Assembly: GCF_015351105.1 (NCBI RefSeq)
Contig: NZ_JADKRR010000001.1
Coordinates: forward strand, 1,779,069-1,843,068
Origin: Clavibacter sp. VKM Ac-2872
GTDB taxonomy: Bacteria > Actinomycetota > Actinomycetes > Actinomycetales > Microbacteriaceae
DNA: 64,000 nucleotides
Reading direction: 5' to 3'
Shown here piece after piece: positions 27,857 through 35,091 of the stretch. The notes beneath the pieces were generated by a model. It was not told the origin of the DNA and searched no databases. It saw only the letters and a program-made list of their open reading frames with translations. Each line of letters starts with the position of its first letter. Position 1 is the stretch's first letter. The position numbers and the translations under genes are program-made.

Positions 27857-29866
27857 ATGAGCATTCCCCGCACCAGCACGTCCGCGCCCGCGGACGTCAG
27901 CCCTCCGAGCCCGGACCGCAGCAGGTCCACCGGCAGCCGACCCGTCGGCACCCATCCCGCCCGCCGGCGGGGCATCTCCGTCCTCACGGCGCTGGGCCTC
28001 GTCGTGGGCGCGGGCGCCCTCGGCGCACCGCCAGCGCAGGCGGCCGACGCCGTCGCCCCCGCCAGGGTGGGGTCCGACTTCGAGTCCGGCACCGGCGACT
28101 GGGCCCCGCGCGGCGACGGCGTGGCGATCGCGCCCAGCACGACCGCGCGCACCGGATCCGGCAGCCTGCTCGTCACCGACCGCACGCAGGAGTGGCACGG
28201 CGCCGCCCTCGACGTCACGTCGTCGCTCGCCGTCGGCCAGGAGGTCGAGGTGACCGTCTGGGCACGCCTGACACCGGGGGAGGCGCCCGCGTCGCTCAAG
28301 CTCTCCGTGCAGCGCGACACCGACGGCGGCAGCGGCTACGACGGGGTGGCGGGCGCCGCCGCGCGCGTCACCGCCGACGCCTGGACCGAGCTGACGGGCA
28401 CGTACACGCTCGGCGGCCCGGTCGACACGGCCCAGGTCTACGTGGAGGGGACGGTCGGCGCCGACTTCCTCCTCGACGACTTCCAGCTCGGCGACGCCGT
28501 CGGCACCCCGGTGCAGACCGACATCCCGGCGCTCAAGGACGTCCTCGGCGCCCGCGGCATCGAGCACGTGGGCGTCGCCGTCGACGGGCGCGAGACCGTC
28601 GGCGCCGGAGCGGACCTCGTGGGCCGGCAGTTCAACGCGCTCACGCCGGAGAACGCCGGGAAGCCCGAGAGCGTCCAGCCGGAGGAGGGCCGCTTCACGT
28701 TCGCGCAGATCGACCAGCTGCTCGACCACGCCGACCGCACCGGCACGAAGGTCTACTACCACGTGCTGTTCTGGCACTCGCAGACGCCGGCGTGGTTCTT
28801 CCTCGACGGCGACCGCCCCCTCACCGACAGCCCCGCCGACCAGGCGATCCTGAAGGCGCGCATGGAGGCGCACGTCACGGGCATCGCCGATCACATCGCC
28901 GCGCGCTACCCCGACGGCGGGAGCCCCATCTGGGCGATGGACGTCGTCAACGAGGTCATCGACGACGGCCCGAACGCCAACGCGCACGACATGCGCGACA
29001 GCCGCTGGTACCAGGTGCTGGGGGAGGGGTTCGTCGACGAGGGCTTCCGTCTGGCGCGCGCGCACTTCCCGGGCGTGAAGCTGTTCATCAACGACTACAA
29101 CACCGAGGTGCCGACCAAGCGCGCCGACTACCTCGAGCTGATCTCCGCGCTCGTGGCCCGCGGCGTGCCGGTCGACGGGGTGGGCCACCAGGCGCACGTG
29201 GACTTCGCGCGGCCCGTCTCGTGGCTGCGCGACTCGATCCGCGCGGTGGAGCGCGTCGACCCGCGCCTGCTGCAGGCCATCACCGAGCTCGACGTCAACG
29301 CGTCGAACCAGAACGAGGGCGCCGACGTGAGCGGCGCGCCGCAGGATCCGTACACGCCGGTCTACGCGGACGACGCGCAGGCGGCGGCCGAGGTCGGCTA
29401 CTACTACCGCGACCTCTTCCAGATGATCCGCCAGCAGGCCGCGTCGATCGACTCGGTCACCTTCTGGGGCGTGGGCAACGCGCGCAGCTGGCTGCGCACG
29501 TGGCCGATCGCGCGTCCGTGGGAGCAGCCGCTGCCGTTCGACAACGACCTGCAGGCCGCGCCCGCGTACTGGGGCATCGTGGATCCGAAGCAGCTGCCCG
29601 CGCGTCCGGCCGACCTGTCGGCGCCGCGCATCGAGGACGTCGAGGACATCACGGCCGTGGCGACGAAGACCGCGGGCGTGCGCGTGCCGTACGCGCTGCC
29701 GTCGGCGATCGACACGCGCGACGGGAACGTGCGGGTCGTGTGCGCGCCCCCGCGGAGCGCCATCCTCCCCGTCGGCACCACGACGGTCACCTGCACCGCG
29801 AAGGACCGCGCGGGCAACGTGCGGACGAGCGAGTTCGACGTGATCGTGACGCGCGCCGGCTCGTGA
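27857..29866 (+). CDS. Secreted modular GH10 xylanase: CBM4/9-like + GH10 + HYR-like domain
   Basis: 669 residues. Signal peptide to about residue 62 (PPAQAADA). Residues about 68-212 form a beta-rich carbohydrate-binding-type module (FESGTGDWAPRGDG...YVEGTVGADFLLDDFQLG). The GH10 domain spans about 222-585: intact WHSQ at 306-309, acid/base Glu366 in DVVNEVIDDG, QAH (445-447) and nucleophile Glu477 in ITELDV. From about 588 a small HYR/Ig-like domain contains two Cys (VVCAPP, TVTCTAKDRAGN). It is the complete version of its upstream neighbour. Likely secreted to attack plant xylan. ATG 27857 is preceded by GAGAGG. Confidence 0.93.
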   Translation: MSIPRTSTSAPADVSPPSPDRSRSTGSRPVGTHPARRRGISVLTALGLVVGAGALGAPPAQAADAVAPARVGSDFESGTGDWAPRGDGVAIAPSTTARTGSGSLLVTDRTQEWHGAALDVTSSLAVGQEVEVTVWARLTPGEAPASLKLSVQRDTDGGSGYDGVAGAAARVTADAWTELTGTYTLGGPVDTAQVYVEGTVGADFLLDDFQLGDAVGTPVQTDIPALKDVLGARGIEHVGVAVDGRETVGAGADLVGRQFNALTPENAGKPESVQPEEGRFTFAQIDQLLDHADRTGTKVYYHVLFWHSQTPAWFFLDGDRPLTDSPADQAILKARMEAHVTGIADHIAARYPDGGSPIWAMDVVNEVIDDGPNANAHDMRDSRWYQVLGEGFVDEGFRLARAHFPGVKLFINDYNTEVPTKRADYLELISALVARGVPVDGVGHQAHVDFARPVSWLRDSIRAVERVDPRLLQAITELDVNASNQNEGADVSGAPQDPYTPVYADDAQAAAEVGYYYRDLFQMIRQQAASIDSVTFWGVGNARSWLRTWPIARPWEQPLPFDNDLQAAPAYWGIVDPKQLPARPADLSAPRIEDVEDITAVATKTAGVRVPYALPSAIDTRDGNVRVVCAPPRSAILPVGTTTVTCTAKDRAGNVRTSEFDVIVTRAGS

Positions 29867-29921
29867 CGTCCTGACGCACGTCAGGACGCGGCCCCCGGCG
29901 CCTCGCGAGCCGGGGGCCGCG
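29867..29921 (+). terminator. Tandem hairpin terminators after the second xylanase gene
   Basis: Two stems directly after the stop: CGTCCTGACG (29867-29876)/CGTCAGGACG (29879-29888), whose 2-nt gap is too tight for full closure, and CGCGGCCCCCGGC (29887-29899)/GCCGGGGGCCGCG (29909-29921). They overlap by two bases, so only one may form fully at a time. Confidence 0.75.
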
Positions 29922-30005
29922 TCGCGCGCCGGGATAGTGTCGGACGATCGCGCGACGCGCCGGATCCCGTCCGGACCGCCCGCCGCCGCGCGGAGGGGAG
30001 AGCAC

Positions 30006-30911
30006 ATGTCCACGCAGAACCGCCTCGTCGCCGTCACCGGCGTCACGGGGGCCGTCGGGGGAGCGGTGGCCCGCCGCCTCGCCGACGCGGGGCTCCCGCA
30101 GAGGCTGCTCGCGCGCACGCCGTCGCGCGCTCCCGAGCTACCCGGCGCCACCGTGCACCAGGTGTCCTACGGAGACCGCGCGGCCTCCGTCGCGGCGCTC
30201 ACCGGCGTGTCGACGCTGCTCATGGTGTCCGCCGCCGAGGACGAGCACCGGCGGGCGCAGCACATCGCCTTCGTCGACGCGGCGGCGGAGGCCGGGGTCC
30301 GTCACGTGGTCTACACGTCCTTCCAGGGTGCCGCCCCCGACGCGACGTTCACGCTGGCGCGCGACCACCACGCGACCGAGGAGCGGATCCGGGGGTCCGG
30401 CATGGCCTGGACCTTCCTGCGCGACGCCTTCTACATCGACTTCGTGAGCCAGCTCGTCGGCGAGGACGGCGTTATCCGCGGTCCCGCCGGCGACGGACGC
30501 GTGGCAGCGGTCACGCGCGCCGACGTCGCCGAGGTGGCGGCGACGGCCCTGCGGGATCCGGAGGCCCACGCCGGCGCCGCCTACGAGCTCACCGGGCCGG
30601 AGGCGCTGACGATGGGGGAGATCGCCGCCACGGTCGCCGCCGCCCAGGGTCGCCCCGTCACGTACCGGGACGAGACCCTCGAGGAGGCGCGCGCGTCGCG
30701 TGCCGTGTGGCAGGCGCCGGAGTGGCAGCTGGATGCGTGGATCAGCACGTACACCGCCATGGCCGCCGGCGAGATGGAGCACGTGAGCGGCGACGTCGAG
30801 CGCGTGCTCGGCCGCCGGCCCACGAGCCTGGCGGAGTTCCTGGCGGCGGAGGGGCGGGGCGAGAGCGGGTCCGGTGTCAGCTGGAGCGCCCGGACCGCCA
30901 GTACCCGGTGA
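30006..30911 (+). CDS. NmrA-like NAD(P)-binding protein (atypical SDR)
   Basis: 301 residues. The N-terminal Rossmann motif is AVTGVTGAVGGAVARRLADAG; HVVYTSFQGAAPDATFTLARDH and TFLRDAFYIDFVSQL follow, as in NmrA-like/NADPH-dependent quinone oxidoreductase subfamily members. These bind NAD(P) and act as redox sensors or reductases; role here unknown. The tail (residues about 290-301) overlaps the 3' end of the convergent siderophore-interaction gene by 35 bp (30877-30911). TAGTGT at 29935-29940 is a possible -10. Confidence 0.85.
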   Translation: MSTQNRLVAVTGVTGAVGGAVARRLADAGLPQRLLARTPSRAPELPGATVHQVSYGDRAASVAALTGVSTLLMVSAAEDEHRRAQHIAFVDAAAEAGVRHVVYTSFQGAAPDATFTLARDHHATEERIRGSGMAWTFLRDAFYIDFVSQLVGEDGVIRGPAGDGRVAAVTRADVAEVAATALRDPEAHAGAAYELTGPEALTMGEIAATVAAAQGRPVTYRDETLEEARASRAVWQAPEWQLDAWISTYTAMAAGEMEHVSGDVERVLGRRPTSLAEFLAAEGRGESGSGVSWSARTASTR

Positions 30912-31707
30912 ACGCGATCCGGTCCTTCGGGATGCCGGCAGAGACCCAGTGGCGTCGTGCGTCACGCGCGAGTGACTGCTCGCCGGCGACCCAGGCCGCG
31001 TGGTCGCCATCGACGGGGAGCAGCGCGGTCGCGTCGAGCGCCGCGGCGCCGGGCGGACGATCGGGGCCGCGAGCGATCCAGCGCACGTCGATCCCGTGGG
31101 GCGCATCGATCGGCCGGACATCGGCCTCCGTGGGGATCTCGAGGATGGCGGTCCCGCGAGTGGTGCGCGGCAAGGACGCCAGGATGCCCGCGGCCGCCGG
31201 CAGGGCGCTCTCGTCCGCCACCACCACGATCGGCCGGCCGAGCACGTTCCGGTCGAACCCGATCCCCTCGTCGATCATCCCCGCGAGGTCACCCGGCTGG
31301 GCACCCACCGCCCAGGCCGCCGCCGTCGGCTCGGATGCGAGGTGGCCGCCACCCGCGTCGTGGAGGACGAAGTCGACATCGAGCTCGTCGCCGTCGGGCA
31401 GCCGTCGGAACGCCCGCACGGTGTAGCTCCGGAACATCGGACGCGCGGACTTCGCCGCGGTCAGGTACGTCACGAAGCTCACGGCGTCGAGCTTCCGCGG
31501 AGCCCGCGTCAGGTCGCCCCCGTCGAGCGGCAGGAAGAGACGGAACCACTGGTCGTAGCCCATGGGCCGGAACCCGGCGAGGTCATCACCCGTGAACACG
31601 ACTCGGACGAAGGACGGGGACACCCGTTCGGTACGCACCACTCGGAGCATGAGGAGCTCCGCGCGCTCCGGCTTCGTCCGTGTCGCCCGCATGTTGGTCC
31701 GCTGCAT
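30877..31707 (-). CDS. Siderophore-interacting protein (ferric-siderophore reductase family)
   Basis: 276 residues. Ferredoxin-reductase-like fold: FAD-binding N-terminal barrel with MFRSYTVRAFRR (RxYT/S flavin motif) and a C-terminal NAD(P)-type domain with VVVADESALPAAAGILASLP. The family (ViuB/YqjH type) reduces ferric siderophores in the cytoplasm to release iron. The start ATG 31707 touches an IdeR/DtxR box with no room for a ribosome-binding site; a leaderless mRNA is likely. ATG at 31692 (residue 6) is an alternative. No siderophore transporter lies alongside. Confidence 0.9.
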   Translation of the reverse strand: MQRTNMRATRTKPERAELLMLRVVRTERVSPSFVRVVFTGDDLAGFRPMGYDQWFRLFLPLDGGDLTRAPRKLDAVSFVTYLTAAKSARPMFRSYTVRAFRRLPDGDELDVDFVLHDAGGGHLASEPTAAAWAVGAQPGDLAGMIDEGIGFDRNVLGRPIVVVADESALPAAAGILASLPRTTRGTAILEIPTEADVRPIDAPHGIDVRWIARGPDRPPGAAALDATALLPVDGDHAAWVAGEQSLARDARRHWVSAGIPKDRIAFTGYWRSGRSS

Positions 31708-31726
31708 GAAGGTAAGCCTAACCTAA
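31708..31726 (-). promoter_or_regulatory. IdeR/DtxR iron box overlapping the -10
   Basis: On the minus strand TTAGGTTAGGCTTACCTTC matches the DtxR/IdeR consensus TTAGGTTAGGCTAACCTAA at 16 of 19 positions. It ends directly at the start codon. TAGGCT inside the box ends 7 nt before the ATG, so it can be the -10 of a leaderless transcript, which iron-loaded repressor would mask. Confidence 0.8.
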
Positions 31727-31987
31727 CCGCCGCCGCCTCGTGCGTGCAGCCGCCTCGGCTCGACATCCGACATCGGGGGGAGCCGACGCGAGCCTGGGGT
31801 CCGACATCGAGCCCTGCCGAGCAGACGCCGCTCGGCCCGTACGGCGTCGCCGGAGACAACGCAGGTGACATGGTGGCCTCGAGCATGCCGGCCCGTGCAT
31901 CGCGCCGGGACGGGACTCCGGGCCGCGGATCCCGTCGGCGCGCCCTCGGGGGACGCCGCAGGCGCAAGCGGGGTGGCCTGACACGTT

Positions 31988-32015
31988 ACGTGACATAATG
32001 TGCATTATCGGTGAT
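31988..32015 (-). other. dif: Putative dif chromosome-dimer resolution site
   Basis: A 28-bp XerC/XerD target architecture read on the minus strand: arm ATCACCGATAA (32015-32005), central hexamer TGCACA (32004-31999) and arm TTATGTCACGT (31998-31988). The inner 14 bp, ATAATG-TG-CATTAT on the plus strand, are a perfect inverted repeat about a 2-bp core, as in known dif sites; the CCGATAAT and ACATTATGTCA halves agree with the actinobacterial consensus as I remember it. It is AT-rich in a very GC-rich setting, lies in a gene-free gap, and sits inside the 1.6-kb interval where the strand-biased heptamer switches strand. XerCD would recombine here to resolve chromosome dimers at division. Confidence 0.85.
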
Positions 32016-32221
32016 GGATTCTGCGCGCGGTCCACGGCGAGACGCCGCCGGCCATCATGTCCGGTCCGATGCCTCGCGCATCGCTGGGATCACCACGGCC
32101 GCGATGTGCGCCAGGACTCCGCGTCGGGACGCTCCCGCGCGAGCTGCACCGCCGCCAGGACGATGCGCTCGACCCGGCGCGCAGCTCGCGAGCGCTTCCG
32201 TGAACAGCCGCGCAATATCCC

Positions 32222-32276
32222 TGAAAGCGCTTGCGCAGGAGATGGCCGTCGGTCATGATCCATGACAGCGCTTTCA
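32222..32276 (+). promoter_or_regulatory. Two LacI-family operators upstream of the glycosidase operon
   Basis: TGAAAGCGCTTGCG (32222-32235) and TGACAGCGCTTTCA (32263-32276) share the AGCGCT core and the TGnnAGCGCTnnCA form of LacI-family sites. Their centres are 41 bp apart, about four helical turns, so one tetramer or two cooperating dimers could bind the same face. The regulator is most likely the LacI protein at 40568-41584 (inference). Confidence 0.72.
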
Positions 32277-32319
32277 CGCCGCCGTGAACGCCTCGAGGAA
32301 GTACGAAGGAGTGCCCACG

Positions 32320-35019
32320 TTGTCGAAGTCCACCCGGTCCCCCCTCCGACGGGCGCTGCTCGGTTGCACCGCAGCCGCCGGCGCGCTGTCGCTCGCGCTC
32401 TCCGGCGCGTCGCTGGTCGCGTCCCCCGCATCCGCATCCGCCGCGACCAGTCGCGTGGCCGTCGACTTCGGCACCAGCACCGGCGCCTTCCGCGGCGGCG
32501 CGACGGGAACGCTGTACGGGCTCGGCGACGACGGCTCCCCGTCGCCCGCCGTCCTCGCCGGCGCCCACGTCACGAACACGTCGCAGAAGCCGCCGCAGGG
32601 CACCCAGCACCCCAACGGCGACGCGCTCGATGTCGAGCGGGGCTTCTTCGCCGCCGGCGGCCAGGACCTGTACGTCTACCTGCAGGACGAGTACCCCGAC
32701 TGGGCCTACAACGGCGGCACGCGCCCCGGTGACGCGAACGGCGACGGCGAGTGGGACTACCTGCCCCTCCTCCGCAAGGCCGTGGAGGCGGTGGCCACGA
32801 AGTCCGAGCACCCCGAGAAGTACGTGTTCATCCCGTTCAACGAGCCCGACGGCGGCAACTGGTACCCCGACTGGGCGAACCAGAAGCCGCAGTTCCTCGC
32901 CGACTGGTCCGCGGCGTACGACGCGATCCAGCAGATCTACGCGGCCCACGGCCTCGGCAAGGCGAGGATCGGCGGGCCCGGAGACTCGGTCTGGCGCGCC
33001 GATCGCAGCCGCGACCTGCTCGCCTACGCCAAGCAGAGGTCCGAGCTCCCCGACGTCTTCATCTGGCACGAGCTCGGGACCCAGAACCTCGCCACCTTCC
33101 GCGGGCACGACGACCAGTACCGCGGGATCCTCCGCGACCTCGGCCTGCCGGACATCCCCGTCGACATCACCGAGTACGGCATGCTCCGCGACATGGGCGT
33201 GCCCGGACAGCTCGTCCAGTGGCTCTCGATGTTCGAGGACCGCAAGGTCGACGCCCAGACCGCCTACTGGAACTACGCCGGGAACCTTTCCGACAACTCC
33301 GCCCGCAGCAACGGCGCCAACGGCGGCTGGTGGATGTTCAAGTGGTACGGCGACCTCGCCGGCAGCCGCACCGTGAAGGTCACTCCCCCGCAGGCCGACG
33401 TCGCCGACACGGTGCAGGCGATCGGCGCGCGCGACGACGCCGACGGCAAGGCGACCGTGCTCGTCGGCGGCGGATCGTCCGACATCGGCCTCGACCTGAC
33501 CGGCCTGGATCCGGCGACCTTCGGCACGAGCGTCGACGTCGTCGTCCGCGCCGCGCGGCTGAACGGCGCGGAGGGCCTCTCCGGGCAGCCCCCGGTCGTC
33601 CTCTCGACGCGCGCCTCGCTCACCTCCGGGGCGACCACCCTCACCATCCCGAACAGCGACCGGTACTCCGCCTACGAGGTGCAGATCACCAAGCCGCTCG
33701 CCCAGCGGCCCGCCGTGGACACCTCGCTCGTCAGCAGCGTGGAGGCGGAGTCCACCGCACTCCACGACGCCACCGTCCAGGCGCAGGATCCCACGCGCGA
33801 GTGGTCCTTCATGGCCTCCGGCGGGAGCGACGTCGGCGGGTTCGACCAGGTCGGATCCTCCGCCACGTGGAACGTCACGGTGCCCCGTGACGGCACCTAC
33901 CGCCTGTCCGTGCTCGCCGGCGCCGGCCAGGCCCCCGGACAGCACGCGCTCTTCGTGGACGGCGCCTTCGGCCAGCTCGTGAAGTACTCGGCCGACCTGT
34001 CCTCCACGTACCGGGGCAGCACCGACGTCCTCGTCCCGCTCCGCGCCGGGACCCACTCGCTCTCGCTCCGGGCGAGCCGCGACGGGACGACGAGGCTCCC
34101 GGGGAGCGGCGTCACGCTGGACCGCTTCGAGCTGCGCGACGCCACCGACGGCGAGCCCACGACGTACCCCGCGACCGAGGCCCGCCTCGCGTCCGGCGCC
34201 CGTCTCGTGTACCAGCAGCCCCGCGCCGCGGCGGACGGCGGTGCGCGGCTCGGCGGATCGGCCTCGGCCTCGTTCTTCGTCTCGGCGGCCGAGAACGGCT
34301 ACCACGACGTCGCCGTGCGGTACACGACCGACGGCGCCTCCTCGCTCGGGTTGAAGGTCGGCGACCGGTCGGTGCCCGCGGGCGGCGTCTCCGGGGCCGG
34401 CGCGTGGAGCACCACGGTCCGCGTGTGGCTGACCCAGGGCGTGAACGAGATCGGCGTCTCCTCGGCGATGGGGGCGACCGTCACGGACGTCACGACCACG
34501 CGCGGCTCCAGCCAGCGGGCCGCGGACACCGCGCCGGGGAACGCCGTCCGCGTCGAGGCCGAGCAGCTCGCCCGAGCCGGCGCCACGGCGGTCCGCACCC
34601 TCCCGGCGTCGAGCGGGTCGAACGGCTCGGCCGACGCGCAGGGCGCGGTCGGCGTCCTGGGCAGCCTGGGCGGCGGAGCGGGCAACACCGCGACGATGAC
34701 CCGGCCGTCCGGGCTGGGGGCGGGCGACTACGTCCTCACCCTCTCCGCGGCCAACGCCGACAAGACGGCAGCGATCAACTACAACCCGCAGGTGATCAGC
34801 CGCTTCGTCGACGTCTCCGAGGCCGGCGGAGCCCGATCCCGGGTGACCGTCCGGCACGACTACTCCTGGAGCAGCTTCTGGGACTACGCGCAGCCGATCA
34901 CCCTCACCACGGCGGGCGGTGCGCTGACCCTCGGCAACGCGAGCGCCTACGCCCCCGACATCGACACCGTCACGCTCGCCAAGCAGGTCGTCGGCACGCC
35001 CGTCACCACCGCCCGCTGA
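32320..35019 (+). CDS. Secreted multimodular glycosidase, clan GH-A-type catalytic domain with CBM-like modules
   Basis: 899 residues from TTG 32320, chosen because AAGGAG (32306-32311) is 8 nt upstream and the product then begins with a normal signal peptide (basic SKSTRSPLRRALL, hydrophobic core, cut near SASAA about residue 42). GTG 32284, touching the operator, is the alternative. The catalytic domain (about 45-375) has the GH-A pattern of two Glu on strands 4 and 7: Glu175 in IPFNEPDGGNW and Glu285 in VDITEYGM. Three beta-rich modules follow (about 475-630, 635-740, 745-890), two opening with VEAE as CBM6/35-like domains do. GH39 or GH5 relatives are possible; family not assigned. First gene of the operon. 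Confidence 0.8.
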   Translation: MSKSTRSPLRRALLGCTAAAGALSLALSGASLVASPASASAATSRVAVDFGTSTGAFRGGATGTLYGLGDDGSPSPAVLAGAHVTNTSQKPPQGTQHPNGDALDVERGFFAAGGQDLYVYLQDEYPDWAYNGGTRPGDANGDGEWDYLPLLRKAVEAVATKSEHPEKYVFIPFNEPDGGNWYPDWANQKPQFLADWSAAYDAIQQIYAAHGLGKARIGGPGDSVWRADRSRDLLAYAKQRSELPDVFIWHELGTQNLATFRGHDDQYRGILRDLGLPDIPVDITEYGMLRDMGVPGQLVQWLSMFEDRKVDAQTAYWNYAGNLSDNSARSNGANGGWWMFKWYGDLAGSRTVKVTPPQADVADTVQAIGARDDADGKATVLVGGGSSDIGLDLTGLDPATFGTSVDVVVRAARLNGAEGLSGQPPVVLSTRASLTSGATTLTIPNSDRYSAYEVQITKPLAQRPAVDTSLVSSVEAESTALHDATVQAQDPTREWSFMASGGSDVGGFDQVGSSATWNVTVPRDGTYRLSVLAGAGQAPGQHALFVDGAFGQLVKYSADLSSTYRGSTDVLVPLRAGTHSLSLRASRDGTTRLPGSGVTLDRFELRDATDGEPTTYPATEARLASGARLVYQQPRAAADGGARLGGSASASFFVSAAENGYHDVAVRYTTDGASSLGLKVGDRSVPAGGVSGAGAWSTTVRVWLTQGVNEIGVSSAMGATVTDVTTTRGSSQRAADTAPGNAVRVEAEQLARAGATAVRTLPASSGSNGSADAQGAVGVLGSLGGGAGNTATMTRPSGLGAGDYVLTLSAANADKTAAINYNPQVISRFVDVSEAGGARSRVTVRHDYSWSSFWDYAQPITLTTAGGALTLGNASAYAPDIDTVTLAKQVVGTPVTTAR

Positions 35020-35026
35020 CGCCCGC

Positions 35027-35058
35027 GCCGGCCGGCGACCGCGAGGCCGCCGGCCGGC
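35027..35058 (+). terminator. Hairpin inside the operon between glycosidase and alpha-galactosidase genes
   Basis: GCCGGCCGGCG (35027-35037) pairs with CGCCGGCCGGC (35048-35058), an 11-bp stem with a 10-nt loop, 7 bases after the stop and 33 before the next start. It may attenuate or stabilise, reducing downstream expression relative to the secreted enzyme. Confidence 0.5.
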
Positions 35059-35091
35059 TCCCCTCCCGTCACGCGGGACGAAAGGACCCCC

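Larger units (their letters stand above)
31727..32319. other. Gene-free terminus interval
   Basis: About 590 bases with no convincing gene. Short frames exist on both strands (for example 32011-32265 plus) but none has domain character or a ribosome-binding site. The interval contains the dif-like site, another small palindrome CACGTTACGTG (31982-31992) overlapping its edge, the last GGGGGAG heptamer (31776-31782) and the two LacI-type operators. Confidence 0.6.

Noticed and set aside
31994-31999. CATAAT read as a promoter -10 in the terminus gap.
   Set aside because: No -35 at a fitting distance, and the hexamer is part of the dif inverted repeat. The nearest gene starts over 300 bp away.
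32090-32260. A possible remnant of a regulator on the minus strand (a stretch reading VERIVLAAVQLARERPDAES).
   Set aside because: Too short and without any conserved motif; not separable from random GC-rich coding-like sequence.
32011-32265. An 84-codon frame in the terminus gap.
   Set aside because: No ribosome-binding site, no domain character, and it runs through the dif arm and the first LacI operator.
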